Origin: Latrodectus hesperus
Taxonomy: Eukaryota > Arthropoda > Arachnida > Araneae > Theridiidae
Assembly: GCA_037975125.1 (NCBI GenBank)
Contig: CM075862.1
Location: 37,953,524 to 38,017,523 of the forward strand
Direction: 5' to 3'
DNA: 64,000 nucleotides
Part shown: positions 11,967 through 24,971 of the stretch, one piece after another
Numbering within the stretch: the stretch's first letter is position 1
How the letters are laid out: each line of letters begins with the position of its first letter
Notes under the pieces: generated by a model
Told to the model about the DNA's origin: nothing
Seen by the model: only the letters and a program-made list of their open reading frames with translations
Databases searched by the model: none
Translations under genes and position numbers: made by a program

Positions 11967-12660
11967 AAAAATGTAAATAAATAATGTGAATGGATTTCTG
12001 AGTGTAAATAAAAAACTTTTTATACTGGATCTGTCTTGTTCTGAGCCATCATTAATAAAAAAATCATTGATATAATATATAAATTATCTAATATAAGAAA
12101 TCAGTTTGTGTTTGTTTAGTTAAGTGTGTTGCATGCTTTACAAAAATACAATAAAACAAATATCTTAAAATAATTAACTTAGAATTTTATGTATATGTTC
12201 ATGCGCTGAAATTAACACAATGAGCTGAAAATTTCTTATAGATATATTAAAATATTTATTGAATAAAAATAAATAATAACTGCTAATTCAAAAATAATCT
12301 TAACAAATTAGTAAAACATGATTATAATTAATATATAAATAAATTCTATATAAGAAAAAATATTTTAGAAAAGAATTAAATCTAATATAAAAATTTAGTT
12401 CAACAAAAATAAACTAATATTTACTAGCTCATTACAGTAAAAGCTGAAAATTCAAATTTTGGAAATTATTTTAATTTATTTCTTAAGAAATAAAATGGGA
12501 CTATTGTGGGAAGACAACGATATTTCTAAATAACCAAAGCAGATTCAATTTAATGCATTTCCAATATATTTCAATATATTAACTTTACAATACATAAATT
12601 CTTAGCAGTTAAAAAATGGGTAAATATTTCATTTTTATCTGTAGAAATAAAATCAAATTT
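11967..12660. other. AT-rich sequence after the candidate exon
   Basis: Would hold the 3' UTR and downstream flank if the exon at 11836-11966 is real (AATAAA near 11974 and 12007). Nothing else seen. Confidence 0.35.
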
Positions 12661-12664
12661 ATAA

Positions 12665-12960
12665 TTGGCTCCACGTCGGTTAAAGCGGCAACTGCCGGCC
12701 AAACGGCAAAGGCCCGATGGATAACAGTATACGAGCATGTGCTGGCAATTATACGGACCACACACGGCCAATATGGCATTGCTGGCCACCCAGCGTGGGC
12801 CAACAGCGGACTGTACTGCCGGCCCAACAGCAATGACGACGATCATTTTATTGACGGAGCCGACGAGGCCAAATAGCGGCGGGCCACGGCTGACAGCAGC
12901 GGCCCGATGGATGCTCGGCATCTTTGTGTTTGCTGGGGATGAAGTGGTGCAATTGTCTGC
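12665..12960. repeat. GC-rich island, probable repeat
   Basis: About 300 bp, visibly more than half G+C, in flanks that are mostly A/T. It is built from recurring GGCC-, CCGGCC- and GGCCAACAGC-like words, and GGCCCGATGGAT occurs twice (12711 and 12901). All frames of both strands are largely open simply because stops are rare in GC-rich sequence; the overlapping ORFs show no family motif. A short interspersed element or MITE core is likeliest. A poly(T) run follows at 12984-13000. No TSD found. Confidence 0.5.
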
Positions 12961-13000
12961 AAAAATAACTAACAAAATTGAGTTTTTTTTTTTTTTTTTT

Positions 13001-16000
13001 GAGAAAACAGTTATGAAATTGTTTGTTACATCGAAAAAAATGTGTTTTTAAAAGAATGTAGTCTTGAATAAGGAAAAAGTAGATCATTACTTTGCCTGAT
13101 TTTTCCTCTATAAAATGAAATTAAGAATTCTTTCTAAGTATGAAATTCATCGTGCATGTTTTATATATACTGCAAGCAAGATTGATTTTTAATAGTACTT
13201 TATTTATCAGGAGAGTGCAATTTGAAAATAGCACCTATATTTTTTAAGAATTTTTAAACATAAAATTATTTTACTGGTCTCTTCGAATTCGTAAAAATGA
13301 GTGTCTACTAAACAATAAATTTACAAATGTACTCTCATTATTCTGCTTCTTGAAGGAACGTTATTTTTGAGAAAAACTTGTAGCATAGGAACATTTTTTT
13401 TACATTTTGAAATTTTATTTTAAAACCATATTTATTTTAAGATTTAACAATGTGTATATACCATCATTAATCATATCAATCAGATTTACATTCCAAATTA
13501 TTTTCAATTGCGAATTGTGAAGCTTTAGTGTGAATGTAAATTTACACAATTACTGTAAGTATACAAATACGCAGTCATCATTCTGATCTTAGAAAGAGTG
13601 TTATTATTCAGAGAATTTACTATCTCGATTTTATTATTTTTTATTTTAAGTCATGTCTATCCACAAATCCTTATCTATCCTAACTTAAGACAATCAAAAA
13701 TATCAGAATATATTTAAAATATTCAGCAGATGGTGGTATAATTCAAACACCACTGTAAATTTGCAAATACTGTAGAATGAACGTCCTCGTTACGTTTGTC
13801 AATTTCAAAATTAAGTGCCGTGGACCGTTTTTCTCTTTCGTGCATCCGTATGACAAACCAAAAACATTTCTGCTTTTATTCATGCAATATAGTAAACAGT
13901 AGTTACTTATAGCAATTTTTTTCATCGCGTCTACGGGAACACGATTTGTATGACTCCAGCGTAAGCAACCATGTATGCAGTCATTACTCGGTTTCTTAAC
14001 ATACGTAATTTGATTCGGTTAATGCTATTTTTACCATTTTTTTAATTTATTTAGGTTTTAAATACAGCTATATATCTTGGCTTAGACAAAAAAAGAATAA
14101 AAACAAAATAATAATAATTTAGAAATTTATTAGAATTACAAAAACAATTATTTTCCTGATACACCTAAAGCACGTGGGAGATAAATACATATTCGTCATG
14201 AAATTGCCCCAAGGAGCACAGATTGAGTAGGCTGTATTTAATTAGAGCTTGTAAGAAATAAGAATTTAGTTTAAAAGTTGAACTTTTTCAATAAATTTAT
14301 TGTTGAGAAGAAATCCATGCAAAAATAAGTATCATTTTTTTTTTTCATGATGAAGTGTAGCTAATTCTCCTTTTATGAAATCCTTTTTTCTTGTATAAAA
14401 TCCATGACGTCTTTTCTTGAGTGAAAAATATTACAAAAAAAAGTTACAATGGTTCATTTAGAAACTTTACTGAAAATAAATCGCTCAGAAAAAAATTTTT
14501 CTAAAATTTACAAAAAGTAATTAATTACATAGTTTTATAATTAAAACTAAAGTAAGAAAATATTTTTCTCAGATTAAAAATTAAACACATTACTTAAGTT
14601 TTATTTGTTTTAAGGCGTCTTTCTACTTAAATGTATAAAGGAGCATATATAAATAATTTTTGCAAAAAAAAAAATAAATTACATGAACTAATGCATTTTT
14701 ATACTACTTTAAGAAATTCTGTACAATTTTTATTTAAGAAGCACTAACTATTTAAGTTGATTTTAAGTAATTTAATTACCAAATCACTATATTTTACAAG
14801 AATGAAATTTGTTTATCATAAACTTTTAAGAAGAAATTATATCTAAGAATGTATATTAGAAATTTATTAACTTCATTTGAATATTCAATAGTTATGGTTT
14901 TAATCCAACCATATAAGACGAAACTGGAGAAGTTAATTTACATAAAAGAACTATTTATTTTTATTTTTTCATATTTATGTTTTATTATTTCAGTTATTTT
15001 AGTTTCTTTAGTAAGTTTAGGTTATCTTAGATGTTACAAACACATAAATGTAAAGCTATGTGTAATTTTTTCATATAAATACATAGTTTGCACTTTATAC
15101 ATTAATTTAAACTATTTTTGTTAACTATTTTTAAAAAAATTTATATTATGTATATAAACTGACACACTAGTGATTCTTTTAAAGATTTTTTTTAATAAAT
15201 GAATATCTCTTTCCATATTAATTTATATCTTTGTATTTAAAATTAATCTTCTCAATCAGTTATTGAATTGCCTGTTTTGATATTAAAAATCTATGAATTA
15301 ATTTTGATCATATCAGAAAAATGTTAAGATACTATTTAAATTGCTCTATAACAATATGCTAATAATGTTTCAAATGTACGCAAATTTAATAAGAGTAACA
15401 ATAATGCAGTTAATTGAGGGCCAAATTTTTTGATATCAGTGTCCATTATTTCGTAATTATTTACGAAATTAAAACCTTAAATATTTCGAAATATATAAAC
15501 TACTTAATACCGCATTTTATTTTTCTAAGAAATACGTATAAGAAATAATAAAATGTGTGCTAATTGTCGATTCAAAAACATATTTTGTATCGCTAACACT
15601 TCAAAAAGAATGAACTACAAAATGATTTTAATAACAGTTAGGTATATAACGTATTTTAGAAAGTAATTAGTTTAAGAAGGACTTAAGAAATTCCCATTAA
15701 ATAAAAACATTTTGTAACAACAATCCTTCCTAAAATGAATAGTAGTAATTACAAAACCATTTTAAGCTAACACAGAAAATTCATTAAAACATTTCTTTAA
15801 TGATTTCCTGATTAATTGTAAATCCATTTTAGTCCATTTTCTTAGGAATGTCGTAGGTAATTATTTGTTGAAACTTCTGAAACTAACATCAAATAAGTTA
15901 ATTGAATAAAATAACTCAAAGCAAAAGCAGAATTTTTTCGACTACGTTGTTATCTCACTTTTTGATACTTACTTAATTTTTGTAAGGAAACAATTTTAGT

Positions 16001-16020
16001 CTCAGTAACAAGATTAAATT
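13001..16020. other. AT-rich non-coding stretch
   Basis: No gene or boundary-defined repeat. 13780-13980 is somewhat less AT-rich but carries no recognised motif. Confidence 0.35.
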
Positions 16021-16021
16021 T

Positions 16022-16053
<32 letters not shown>
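16022..16053. repeat. (TA)n(TG)n microsatellite
   Basis: Nine or so TA units run directly into about seven TG units. Confidence 0.9.
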
Positions 16054-16790
16054 AAAACTTTTAAAGAAGTTGAAAAATAACATGATAATAATTAAAATAC
16101 AATTATAAAAGTAATATATTTTATATGGAAAAACATTTAAATGTATTTTTTATAATAAAACGGCATAGTTACTGTAATATATTAAAACTTACAGATAAAA
16201 TATATAGACTTCAGTCACAAATACGATAAGTGATATAGCAATGAAACTCTTCCACTTTACTAAGGATATAAAATTTATTGCAAGTGTCTAGAAAAATAGT
16301 CAAAAGTGTCGTAAAATTGTAAAGTCTACTTGATGTATTTTTGAAGTTAGAGAATTTTTTTACGTATTAGAGAATTTTAAGTACGTATTTTCCTTTGTTT
16401 TAAGTATGCATTTTCATTAAAGCATAATGAAATGGAAGAGCCTGAAGTACTATTTAAAATTGCAGAAACAGTCTATTTATCAAACTATAGATATCCTTTG
16501 TCCCAAGTTCCACTTAAAGACTATCCTTAATCAAAACATGGTACATTGGCAAAAACTCCGTGACATGTCTGAATGAGGATGGTGAGCAGATTCCCTGATA
16601 CCAAAAATCTTCGAAGATCATTAGTATATAAATGGTTTCTTAAATTATTTTATTGCTAACCATGGACCATTTGTCATACATACACAATAGATTATAATGT
16701 CATACATAATAGATTTTGAAGACGCCACATAACTCCATGTTCTTACAGCAAGCAAGAAACATCTCAGCACTGTTTAATAAAATGTCCAAT

Positions 16791-16809
16791 CTCTCTCTCT
16801 CTCTCTCTC
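16791..16809. repeat. (CT)n microsatellite
   Basis: Nineteen bases of uninterrupted CT repeat. Confidence 0.9.
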
Positions 16810-18450
16810 GCAATCAAATATCATATTAGATATCCAACCAATCTACGAATAACCAAACATCTCAACTTTGTATTACTTTGTATGATTCACAAACCATCAA
16901 TACATTGAACTGTTCAAATTTCCAAAATTCTGTTGGCTATGGACTTAGAATTGTGTTTTCTTTAATAGATAGTTTTCAAAATAATAATCCTATATATCAC
17001 TATATCGTTACTACAAAGGGAAAAGAAAATTATAAAGTAGATTCATCTGTTTTTATAGCATTAACAATATCGTAATTTATAAGATAGAAATAATCAGACA
17101 AATGTTTCATGAAAAAAATCGATAAATATTTATTAAGTTTGGACCACTATGATCTTTTAAGAAAAGCCTTCTCGTATTTCAAAAGTAATTGGTTTGAAAA
17201 CTGACCCAGCAGAAAACTGTCGTCCTGAAAAAACATGTAAATTTTCATAGAATCCAATGTTCCTTTGTTTTTCTGGCTTTGGTGTTCAAAAAAGGTATTG
17301 GATACGGTGTCAACCTCGTCATTTAGCTTTAGTATGAAATCGGCGCGTGATTAAATGTATTTAGCTATTAAGAGTGATTAAATTTGTTAGTCACTGAGCA
17401 TAAGTAGATGGTACGGTATTTCAGTAAAATAGTTAGGCTATCTTATAATCAATTTTATGAATAAATAAGAATAAATAAAATCGAAAAAAATGATACAAGG
17501 CTTCTTAATTAATAGCTGTATTTAATATAAAATATACACTCAACAAGCATTTATTAACTTGAATTACCAGATAAAACAACTAGACCAAAAGAAAACTTCT
17601 TATTGATGAGCAGTAACTTTTTAGCTGTCTGTAAATTTCTTCTTGCCCTTTGGACTAGTTAAGTGAAGGAATGGTTTTAAGGACGTTGCATTCAAACAAT
17701 TCCCTACGTTTATGTGCTCTCAAAGTCCATTTACTTATTTTTTCAAGTACAAGAGACCATTTCTTTTCTCCTCTAAAAACAACATAGAGAATAACAAATA
17801 CAAAACCAAACAAATACAAGATTATTTCTTTTTTTTTCCACTATAGAAACTACATATACCTCAGCCAACACGGATGCTAACTTCCCATTCGATTTTAAAT
17901 GTAACTAATAACGTAATGTTACTTAAATGATCTTAAATGTAAATAGTAACTTATTAGATTCTTTATAAAATACTTAGAAAAGAAATTTTTCTAGTTTTTC
18001 CAATAAAATATTATACGTTGAATAAAGATGAATGTGGGTCAGTTGGTCGTATAAAAAATATTAGAAAGAACTTACCATTATACGCAGTTAAAAATAAACA
18101 AGCCAGACAATACATTGTAAAAAGAATTTTATAAATCGATTTCTTAAAATTTAAATAGTTAATTGATAAATTTATATATTCTAAAAATTTATTTTAATTA
18201 TTATTATACATACATATTCTAAACATTTACTTTCAAAATATATAGAATAGTTTCTAACAATCTTTCATTTATTTATCGCCCTTATATTTAGAAAATATTG
18301 TCGTACTAGCAAAACAGTGCTTATGTCATTTTTACAGATTAATAATGAACTTTTAAGTGATATTTTTTCATTACTAATACATCAGAATTAAAAAATATGA
18401 AAAAATAAGTGTTGGACTAAAAAAAATGTAGCTCCTTTTTGAAATGTCCA
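16810..18450. other. AT-rich non-coding stretch
   Basis: No supported gene. 17155-17350 is less AT-rich and may be an old repeat, but no protein similarity is readable. Confidence 0.35.
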
Positions 18451-18499
18451 AATGAAATATATTGATATATGTATGTATGAAAGTATATGTTATGTGATT

Positions 18500-19960
18500 T
18501 ATATCATGAGTTTTAAACCTACAGGGAGAACAGATTGCAGATTTGAAGAACGGAAAATCTGTTTCCGTGAGTTTTTCTTTCTGCGCAAGCTGTTTATCTG
18601 CCCCTCACTGAAAACATCAAGCGTCTGTAGAGCAATTTTCTTAGTTCGAGTGAAGAATAGTGGTCAACAACTATGTAATGCGAATCTGTAATCTCTAAAT
18701 GCTGCAAGAAGCACAAATCGTGAAAATTCATCGCACCCACTTCATTATCACTGCACGCGATGACTGGTATATTATGTGCACAGATGTGATGGATCAAATG
18801 TCACATCACAAAATATAGCTCAATAGATTCAGTGTATTATCATCATGCGCTCTTCATTTGTACTGTTTAAATTTATTTGTAGCAAAGTAGAATGTTTACA
18901 AGGCGTTCATTGCTTCTTTTTCATTTGATTCAAATCCACAATTATTTGTGCTGCCAATGGTGAGATGAACGATTGATATGGATAACGAAACGGAATGACA
19001 TTATCTTTACTGACAAATCCCATTTCTACATATTTGATACACTACAAAGGTTAGATTCCAATCTGAAGATACTATGAGAAACTGTTAAACTGTCTCGTTA
19101 TGCGTTGCCACACTGGTCCTGTAACCAGTATCATTTTGCAATTCTGTCACAACCAGATGTGTTACGTAATATATAACTGAATTTCATCTCAATAGTTCCA
19201 TAGATATCTTCTCTTAAAGCTTACAAATGATTCAAAAAAAAGTAATTACACTTGTCCATATCATGATAGATCCACCTAAATGCTTGACATTGGAAAAAAG
19301 ACAATCCAGGTCATACGCTTATTCTCCAAACGTGCACCAGTCTCGTAGAAAAAGTGCGAAAGACATTTGTCAGACCATATTACATATAGGACCTACAATT
19401 GACCAGATTTAGAGGGTATGACACAACTGCAAATAACGTTTGGAATTGACATTTGTCACAAGTAGCTTGGGACTTGCTCTGTCATAAATGCTCTGCTTAT
19501 GTTAATGCTTTTGGACTATACTCATTGATATTAGAGCATCCAGAAACTGATTGAGATCTGCGGTAATTTTTGCTGTAGTTGTTCGCTTTTAGACACAATT
19601 CTCTTTAATACTCGTCAACTTCTTTCTCTGATCTTCTGTATCTCCTATTTAACTTTTCCCAACTCGCCTTACCGCGTTGTGTGTACGCTGCCGTAACTTC
19701 AGATACTGCATCTCAAGAAACGCTTAAAAAGTTTTGTTTCAGTCACACTTATTTCAACTAAATGGTTTTCTACAATTTGGCCTCTTTGTAAATTTGCGAT
19801 CTGATATTATACGCTTATGAAAAAATTCCAAGACTTGCAAAACTTACCACATAATACCACAATACATACATTTCTATTAATAAAAAAAAGCTATTTTTAT
19901 AATTTAAAGCTCATGAAGCGCATTCAAAAATGCCAATTTTATTCACAGGTGTTTCTATTG
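18500..19960. mobile_element. Decayed transposon-derived sequence, possibly Tc1-like
   Basis: Composition is richer in G+C than the flanks, and scattered Tc1/mariner-like words occur across broken frames: IIFTDKSHF on the plus strand near 18990-19030, CHTGP nearby, and VWSDKCL on the minus strand near 19370. None extends far enough for a firm identification, and no terminal repeats were found. Confidence 0.3.
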
Positions 19961-20099
19961 ATTTGAGGCACAGTATTGTAATATGAAAAAAAGAAATGAA
20001 TAACAGAGAGGCATATTTTCATTTGATCAAAAGCAATTTACTACACTTACGAGGAATCACTGAGGTTAAGAATACTGACGTATTTTTTCACCACTGCCA

Positions 20100-20620
20100 T
20101 AGAAGAGTTTATAATTGCTGAATTGTTCTGTAACCCTTTCTCTCCCAATCATTCATATCTAGAGAATATTTTGCCCAAGATATTTGCAGAATTGCTCCTT
20201 CCAAAAATAATTCTGGGCTAGCTGAGCATGGATATGGCCTGGCATTACCATTAGATTTAAATTTTTCATTCACGATTGCTGCAACGTAAAGGACCATAAT
20301 AAATCTGAAAATTGTATCTCTAAACTCTGTTAGTACTCATTCCTGATAACACTCAGGCTTTGTGTAGCCATTAAACTACCTATCCAGGCTCCATCAATCC
20401 ACAGCCCATAATTTACTACCATCCTCATTCTAAATACCATGTGTTACACAGATGAAACCTGCCTGTCCATATGTATAATGAAACTGGATTTGTCCATGTG
20501 AAGATAATTGTTATCTTTTTATCCGCGATTAACATCTGAGATATTCCTCCGCCCTCTATACAGTGAGCTGCATACTACCCAGTCAACGAATGAAACAAGA
20601 CAATATGGTGGAGTCTCTTT
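20100..20620 (-). pseudogene. Tc1-like transposase remnant
   Basis: On the minus strand, across frameshifts, GNARPY is followed by LAQNYFWKE and then WERKGYRTIQQL. This order recalls the DNARPH-(about 10)-LxxNYL stretch around the second catalytic Asp of Tc1 transposases. The first Asp of DNARPH reads Gly and frames change repeatedly. It ends just before the mariner at 20629. Confidence 0.45.
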
Positions 20621-21290
20621 CTAAATTACGAGGGTCATTCTGAAATTTCTGAGATACAACTAGGTTTTTAAAGTTATTCTTACATAATTTTAGGTGTGTT
20701 CAAAGTAGTCTCCTCAAGCATCAATGCACTTTTGTAGACGAATTTTCCACAGATTCAATGCCTCAAGCTATTCATTTCTCCAAACAGATGAAAAAAATGC
20801 CATTCTTCTGAATGAAAACGACGTCCACGTAAGTTCATTTTTAGATTAAAGAATAACCAAAAGTCGCACATACCTAGATCAGGTGAATACGGTGGATGCT
20901 CGATCACTTTAATTTGTTTTTGTTTAAGAAACTCAACTGTTAATCCGGCTGTTTGTGAAGATGCATTGTGATGGTGAAGCATTAGTCCCCTATAACATTC
21001 AGTTCTTGTTGAATTTCTGGAAAACATTTAGTGGTATACCATTTTGCTGTTAGTCTTCTGTCCTTCCAACTTGATGACTTTCACCAATCCCGTACTTCTG
21101 AAGAAAACGGCATACATCACTTTTTCAGTGCGCGTTGTTTTTTCACCATTGTCGGCGTGGGATCATCTTCAAAGACCCATACTTTGCTTTCTTGACGTGT
21201 TGGAACGTCAAAAAACGGTATGTACGTTTCATCACCTGTTTCAATTTTAGAAATGATGCGGTGGCCACCATCATTCAGCATATTAAGAGT

Positions 21291-24200
21291 TAGGGATGGG
21301 ACTTTGTTACTTTTCTTGTACTTGGTACGTACTGAGTACAGTTACTTTTAAAGTAACAAGTATTTTACCGATTACTTTGTGTACTTGTTACATTTTTTGT
21401 GCTGCCATCTATCGGATTAAAATATAATGACAATTTTTTTCACGTTTTATGAATAAATAAAAACTAAATTAGTAATAAATTAATAATTAATTAAAAATTA
21501 ATAATTAAATATATAACATTTTGTATAATTTCATAAAATTAATTAATATAATTAATGTTAATTTAAATCATTATCATTTGTAAATAAGCATCCAGTTAAG
21601 GTTAAAATAAGAGCTGATGTAATAATCTATAAAAAATTTTCTTTTTATAAATGCAACATTTCAATAATAGCAATTTTTGTTTTTCCTGAAAAACTTTAAT
21701 TTTTAGTATGAAGCAATTAAATATAAGTTATTCCCTCAACAAACAGTTTTTCAGTGAAAAATTTTGAACTTATATATTTTAATAAATATATTTCTTTCAG
21801 TATAAAAAATCCTAATCTTTTGTTATTTACATTTTTTTTTAGAATTTTCATCTGTTCTAAGTAAATTTTCAAATTATTCGATTGTAATTTTCAAAGTTTA
21901 ATTAAAATATTAAATTAGTCGTGATAATATAATTTCTATTTTTCAACCAAATCATCAACTTAATTTTTTGTTTTAATTTAGTAAGATTTTCCAATTATAT
22001 AAATGAATTTTTATAATTAACTAGCAAATAATTTGTAAAGAATCGCAAAGTGGGAGGATTAATCAATTACAAGGAGATTTTTTTTAATTTGCTTAGAAAT
22101 ATACAATTACTTTTAACAAAAATCAAATTAAATTTCTTATATTTTTCTATTATTAAACATTGATGAAACAATTATAGCAAAATTTTTTGATACCTAATAG
22201 ATAGTTATTTATTTTATAAATGACGTTTATTTGTTTATATTTTTATGAAATAGATAAACTAGATTTTCTAAAATAAAAATTGCATTAACTCACATATCTT
22301 GCTTCAGTTTCCTGAATCTTAATTTATGGATAAATAAAGTAGCTTTGCAATTAAAACTGTATTAATACTTTTTAAGTGAATATCATCATCATTCATAAAG
22401 TAACTTTTATAGTAACACAGAAATTCATTAAATATCAAAAAATGTAAAACTGTTTTACCAATAATCTAAATGTTATGTTGTTTTAATGTAAAATATTAAG
22501 TAAAATGTAATGTTTAATACAAAATACAGGAACTAAAATACATATATTTTATTTACATCAAACTGTAATTTAAAAAATACACATGATGGTATAAATAAAG
22601 ATAAAAAGTAAAAGTTGACTTAATTAAAAAAATTTTTTTCATTTCGAAGTTCATAATTAAAATGAATAAACTACCTTTATTATGTTTCAACGATTTTTTA
22701 AATTATGTTGTGATAAATTTCGGTTCATTTATTTAAATAGAATTATATTATATTTTGTGCAGAAATTTATGCAAAAAGTAATTTTTTTTTACGATTTAAA
22801 CTGAATTTACCGACATAAATCTGAACTGAAAACTTGGTTTTATAAAAATAAAGGTAATTTTTCTCAATTTAATGTGCTGGCGTACATTTTAATTTAGATG
22901 CTTGATTCCCAGTTATATTATTTTGAGATAAGCTAGAAATACGTATTTTCTGATTAAAACTCTAAACGAAATTTAATTTTTCTATAAAACTACTTAATAT
23001 AACACATCTTAATTAATTTGCTTAAATGCAGCTCATTATGAATAATGAGCGAATGTTTTTTTATTTTTTAACAGGTACTTACATTCAAGAGTAAAATTCT
23101 ATATTTGATATACAAAAATTTCTAGAAAATTCTCAGAATTCAGTGTTATTAATTATTTTCAAATATCTTTTCCTGTTTCCGAAAATCATCCCCCAATCAT
23201 ACCATTTTAAATTTTAAATACGAATTGAAAATATGCATTTTTATTTACGTGAACAATTTTCCCTAATTTTGTTTTCTCATTTTCAGAACAGCAATTTATG
23301 TGATTATATAACTACCTAATTTTTAATGGTAAAAATATTTTTGAAGAGAAAAAAATTTTTAAAGTAAAAAATATTTAATTACTTTTAGAAATATTTTTTT
23401 AAAAAATTATCTTTAAAACTAAAATATAATAAAAAAAATTCCATTTACTTTTTGTTCAAGCCAATAGAATAATTTTGGAAACAATAATCAGATTTAAAAA
23501 ATTTAATTAAAATTAATTAAAAGTTAAAAAAAATAATAAGAAAAATAAGTCAATAAATATGGAATAATATATAACAAAAATATCAGGCTTTTTTCTTATA
23601 TTAAAAAGAGACATATTTAAAACCAGAAGCCATTAAATAAATGTGCTACGATTACTGATTTTCCCAACTCATTTATTTCATCAACAAAAACGAAACAAAT
23701 GAACTTGCTTTTTTTCTTCATTTAGCAATAGAAATTCATTATGTACCCTCTCCAGCCAACACCCTCTTCTAAAATACATGCTTCTCTAGGGGGTGTTGTT
23801 TCAGCCCAAAGAGATTTTCTAATTCCCAAGAATCAATCTTCTATTTTCCAGTTAAACCAGCATCTCATTTCTCTTCTCCTACCCACCCTTCCTATCTTGG
23901 GAAGAGATTTCCCAAATCCTGACACAATCTCCTAATTCGTCCGTCTGTATCGATATATCGATGACATTGTTACTTGTACTCGCTCTGTCATTGGCTCTTC
24001 TGTACTTGTTACATTCAATCAAGTACACTTATTACTTTGTAACAACCACGTACTCACGTACTTGCTTGTTACTTTGTAACAACCACGTACTCACGTACTT
24101 GCTTGTTACTTTGTAATAAGCACGTAATCACGTACTAGCTGATTACTTTGTAACAAGTACGTACTCAAGTACTTGCTGATTACTTTGTAACAGACACGTA

Positions 24201-24380
24201 CTGGCTGTCTTAGAAACTAGTCAAGTACATTGTACCTGCAACTGTCTGAGGATACTCGAACACGCGCTGGCTTTGTTACTGGAAGTACTGAGTATTTGGA
24301 AGAAAAAGTACTGATTACAGGTTGTTACATTCAAATACTGATTACAAAATACTTGTTACAGGTATTTCTTTCCATCCCTA
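21291..24380. mobile_element. Non-autonomous hAT-like element nested in the mariner
   Basis: 3090 bp with short terminal inverted repeats (TAGGGATGGGA / TTCCATCCCTA) and a perfect 8-bp target duplication TTAAGAGT at 21283-21290 and 24381-24388, a hAT signature. The interior is extremely AT-rich, with no readable transposase. Both subterminal regions are dense in GTACTTGTTAC and TTACTTTGTAACAAG words, and the right end carries a 37-bp tandem array. The element must rely on a transposase supplied elsewhere. Confidence 0.9.
24032..24200. repeat. 37-bp subterminal tandem repeat of the hAT-like element
   Basis: Units begin with TTACTTTGTAACAA at 24032, 24069, 24106, 24143 and (partial) 24180. Each contains ACGTACT and CACGTACTTG-type palindromic words, with a few substitutions between units. 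There are no spacers, so this is not CRISPR-like. Repeated subterminal motifs are known transposase-binding sites in hAT elements; that role here is inference. Confidence 0.85.
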
Positions 24381-24971
24381 TTAAGAGTTTATTTACTGAT
24401 TCTGACACGCTCCTCTTTTTGATACTCAGTTAGATTATGGGGAAACCAACGGCAAATTACTTTTTTCATACGTAATTCATCATGAATGATTTTGTGTTAG
24501 GCTGCGGATCCAATATTAAGTTTCTTCTGCATCATTTGATAGGTACAGCGATTATCATCCATTAACATTTTTCGTATGGCAGACACATTATCCGGGATTA
24601 CTGCCGACGGCGGCCTTCCTGTATGTTCTTCATCCTGAAGAAAATTGCGACCTCTTCTAAATTCTCTAAACCATCTGAATACAGTAGCACGAGCTGGAGA
24701 TTTATCACCAAATGCTAATTGCAACCGTGAACGCATTCTTCTTGATTTAATCCTGCTTTGAAATCGTAGAAAATCATAGCGTGAAAATGTTCTCGTGTCA
24801 ACTCCATTTTCTCTTCTGTTTAAAATTTATTCCACGCTAAACAAGTTGAGGTAAGTCAGTAAAAAATCGTCTTCTGTGTTAAAATACTTCGTACTTTAGA
24901 GTTCAACCGTTATTTTTATTTTGTAAATTCTCGTCTGCGCGTATCTCAAAAATTTCAGAGTAACCCTCGTA

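Larger units (their letters stand above)
20629..24969 (-). mobile_element. Mariner transposon split by a hAT-like insertion
   Basis: The termini are inverted repeats, CGAGGGTCATTCTGAAATTT at the left and CGAGGGTTACTCTGAAATTT at the right (reversed), each bordered by a TA. Without the 3098 bp contributed by the nested element and its TSD, the mariner is 1243 bp, close to the family norm. The minus-strand transposase starts at 24807 (MELTREHF) and continues in the HTH region with [19 protein letters not shown]. Beyond the insertion come EHPPYSPDLGMCDFWLFFNL and LRGRRFHSEE. The second catalytic Asp (normally HHDN) reads HHHN, and frameshifts are present. Dead copy. Confidence 0.92.

Noticed and set aside
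12571..13087. Several overlapping ORFs on both strands
   Set aside because: They arise because the GC-rich island lacks stops; none has a start context, splice frame or recognisable motif.
24032..24200. Regularly spaced direct repeats that might suggest a CRISPR array
   Set aside because: Units are contiguous with no unique spacers, in an animal genome, inside a transposon end.
20755..24736. Two separate mariner genes on the minus strand (20755-21027 and 24497-24736)
   Set aside because: They are the C- and N-terminal parts of one transposase, separated by the hAT-like insertion with its own TSD.
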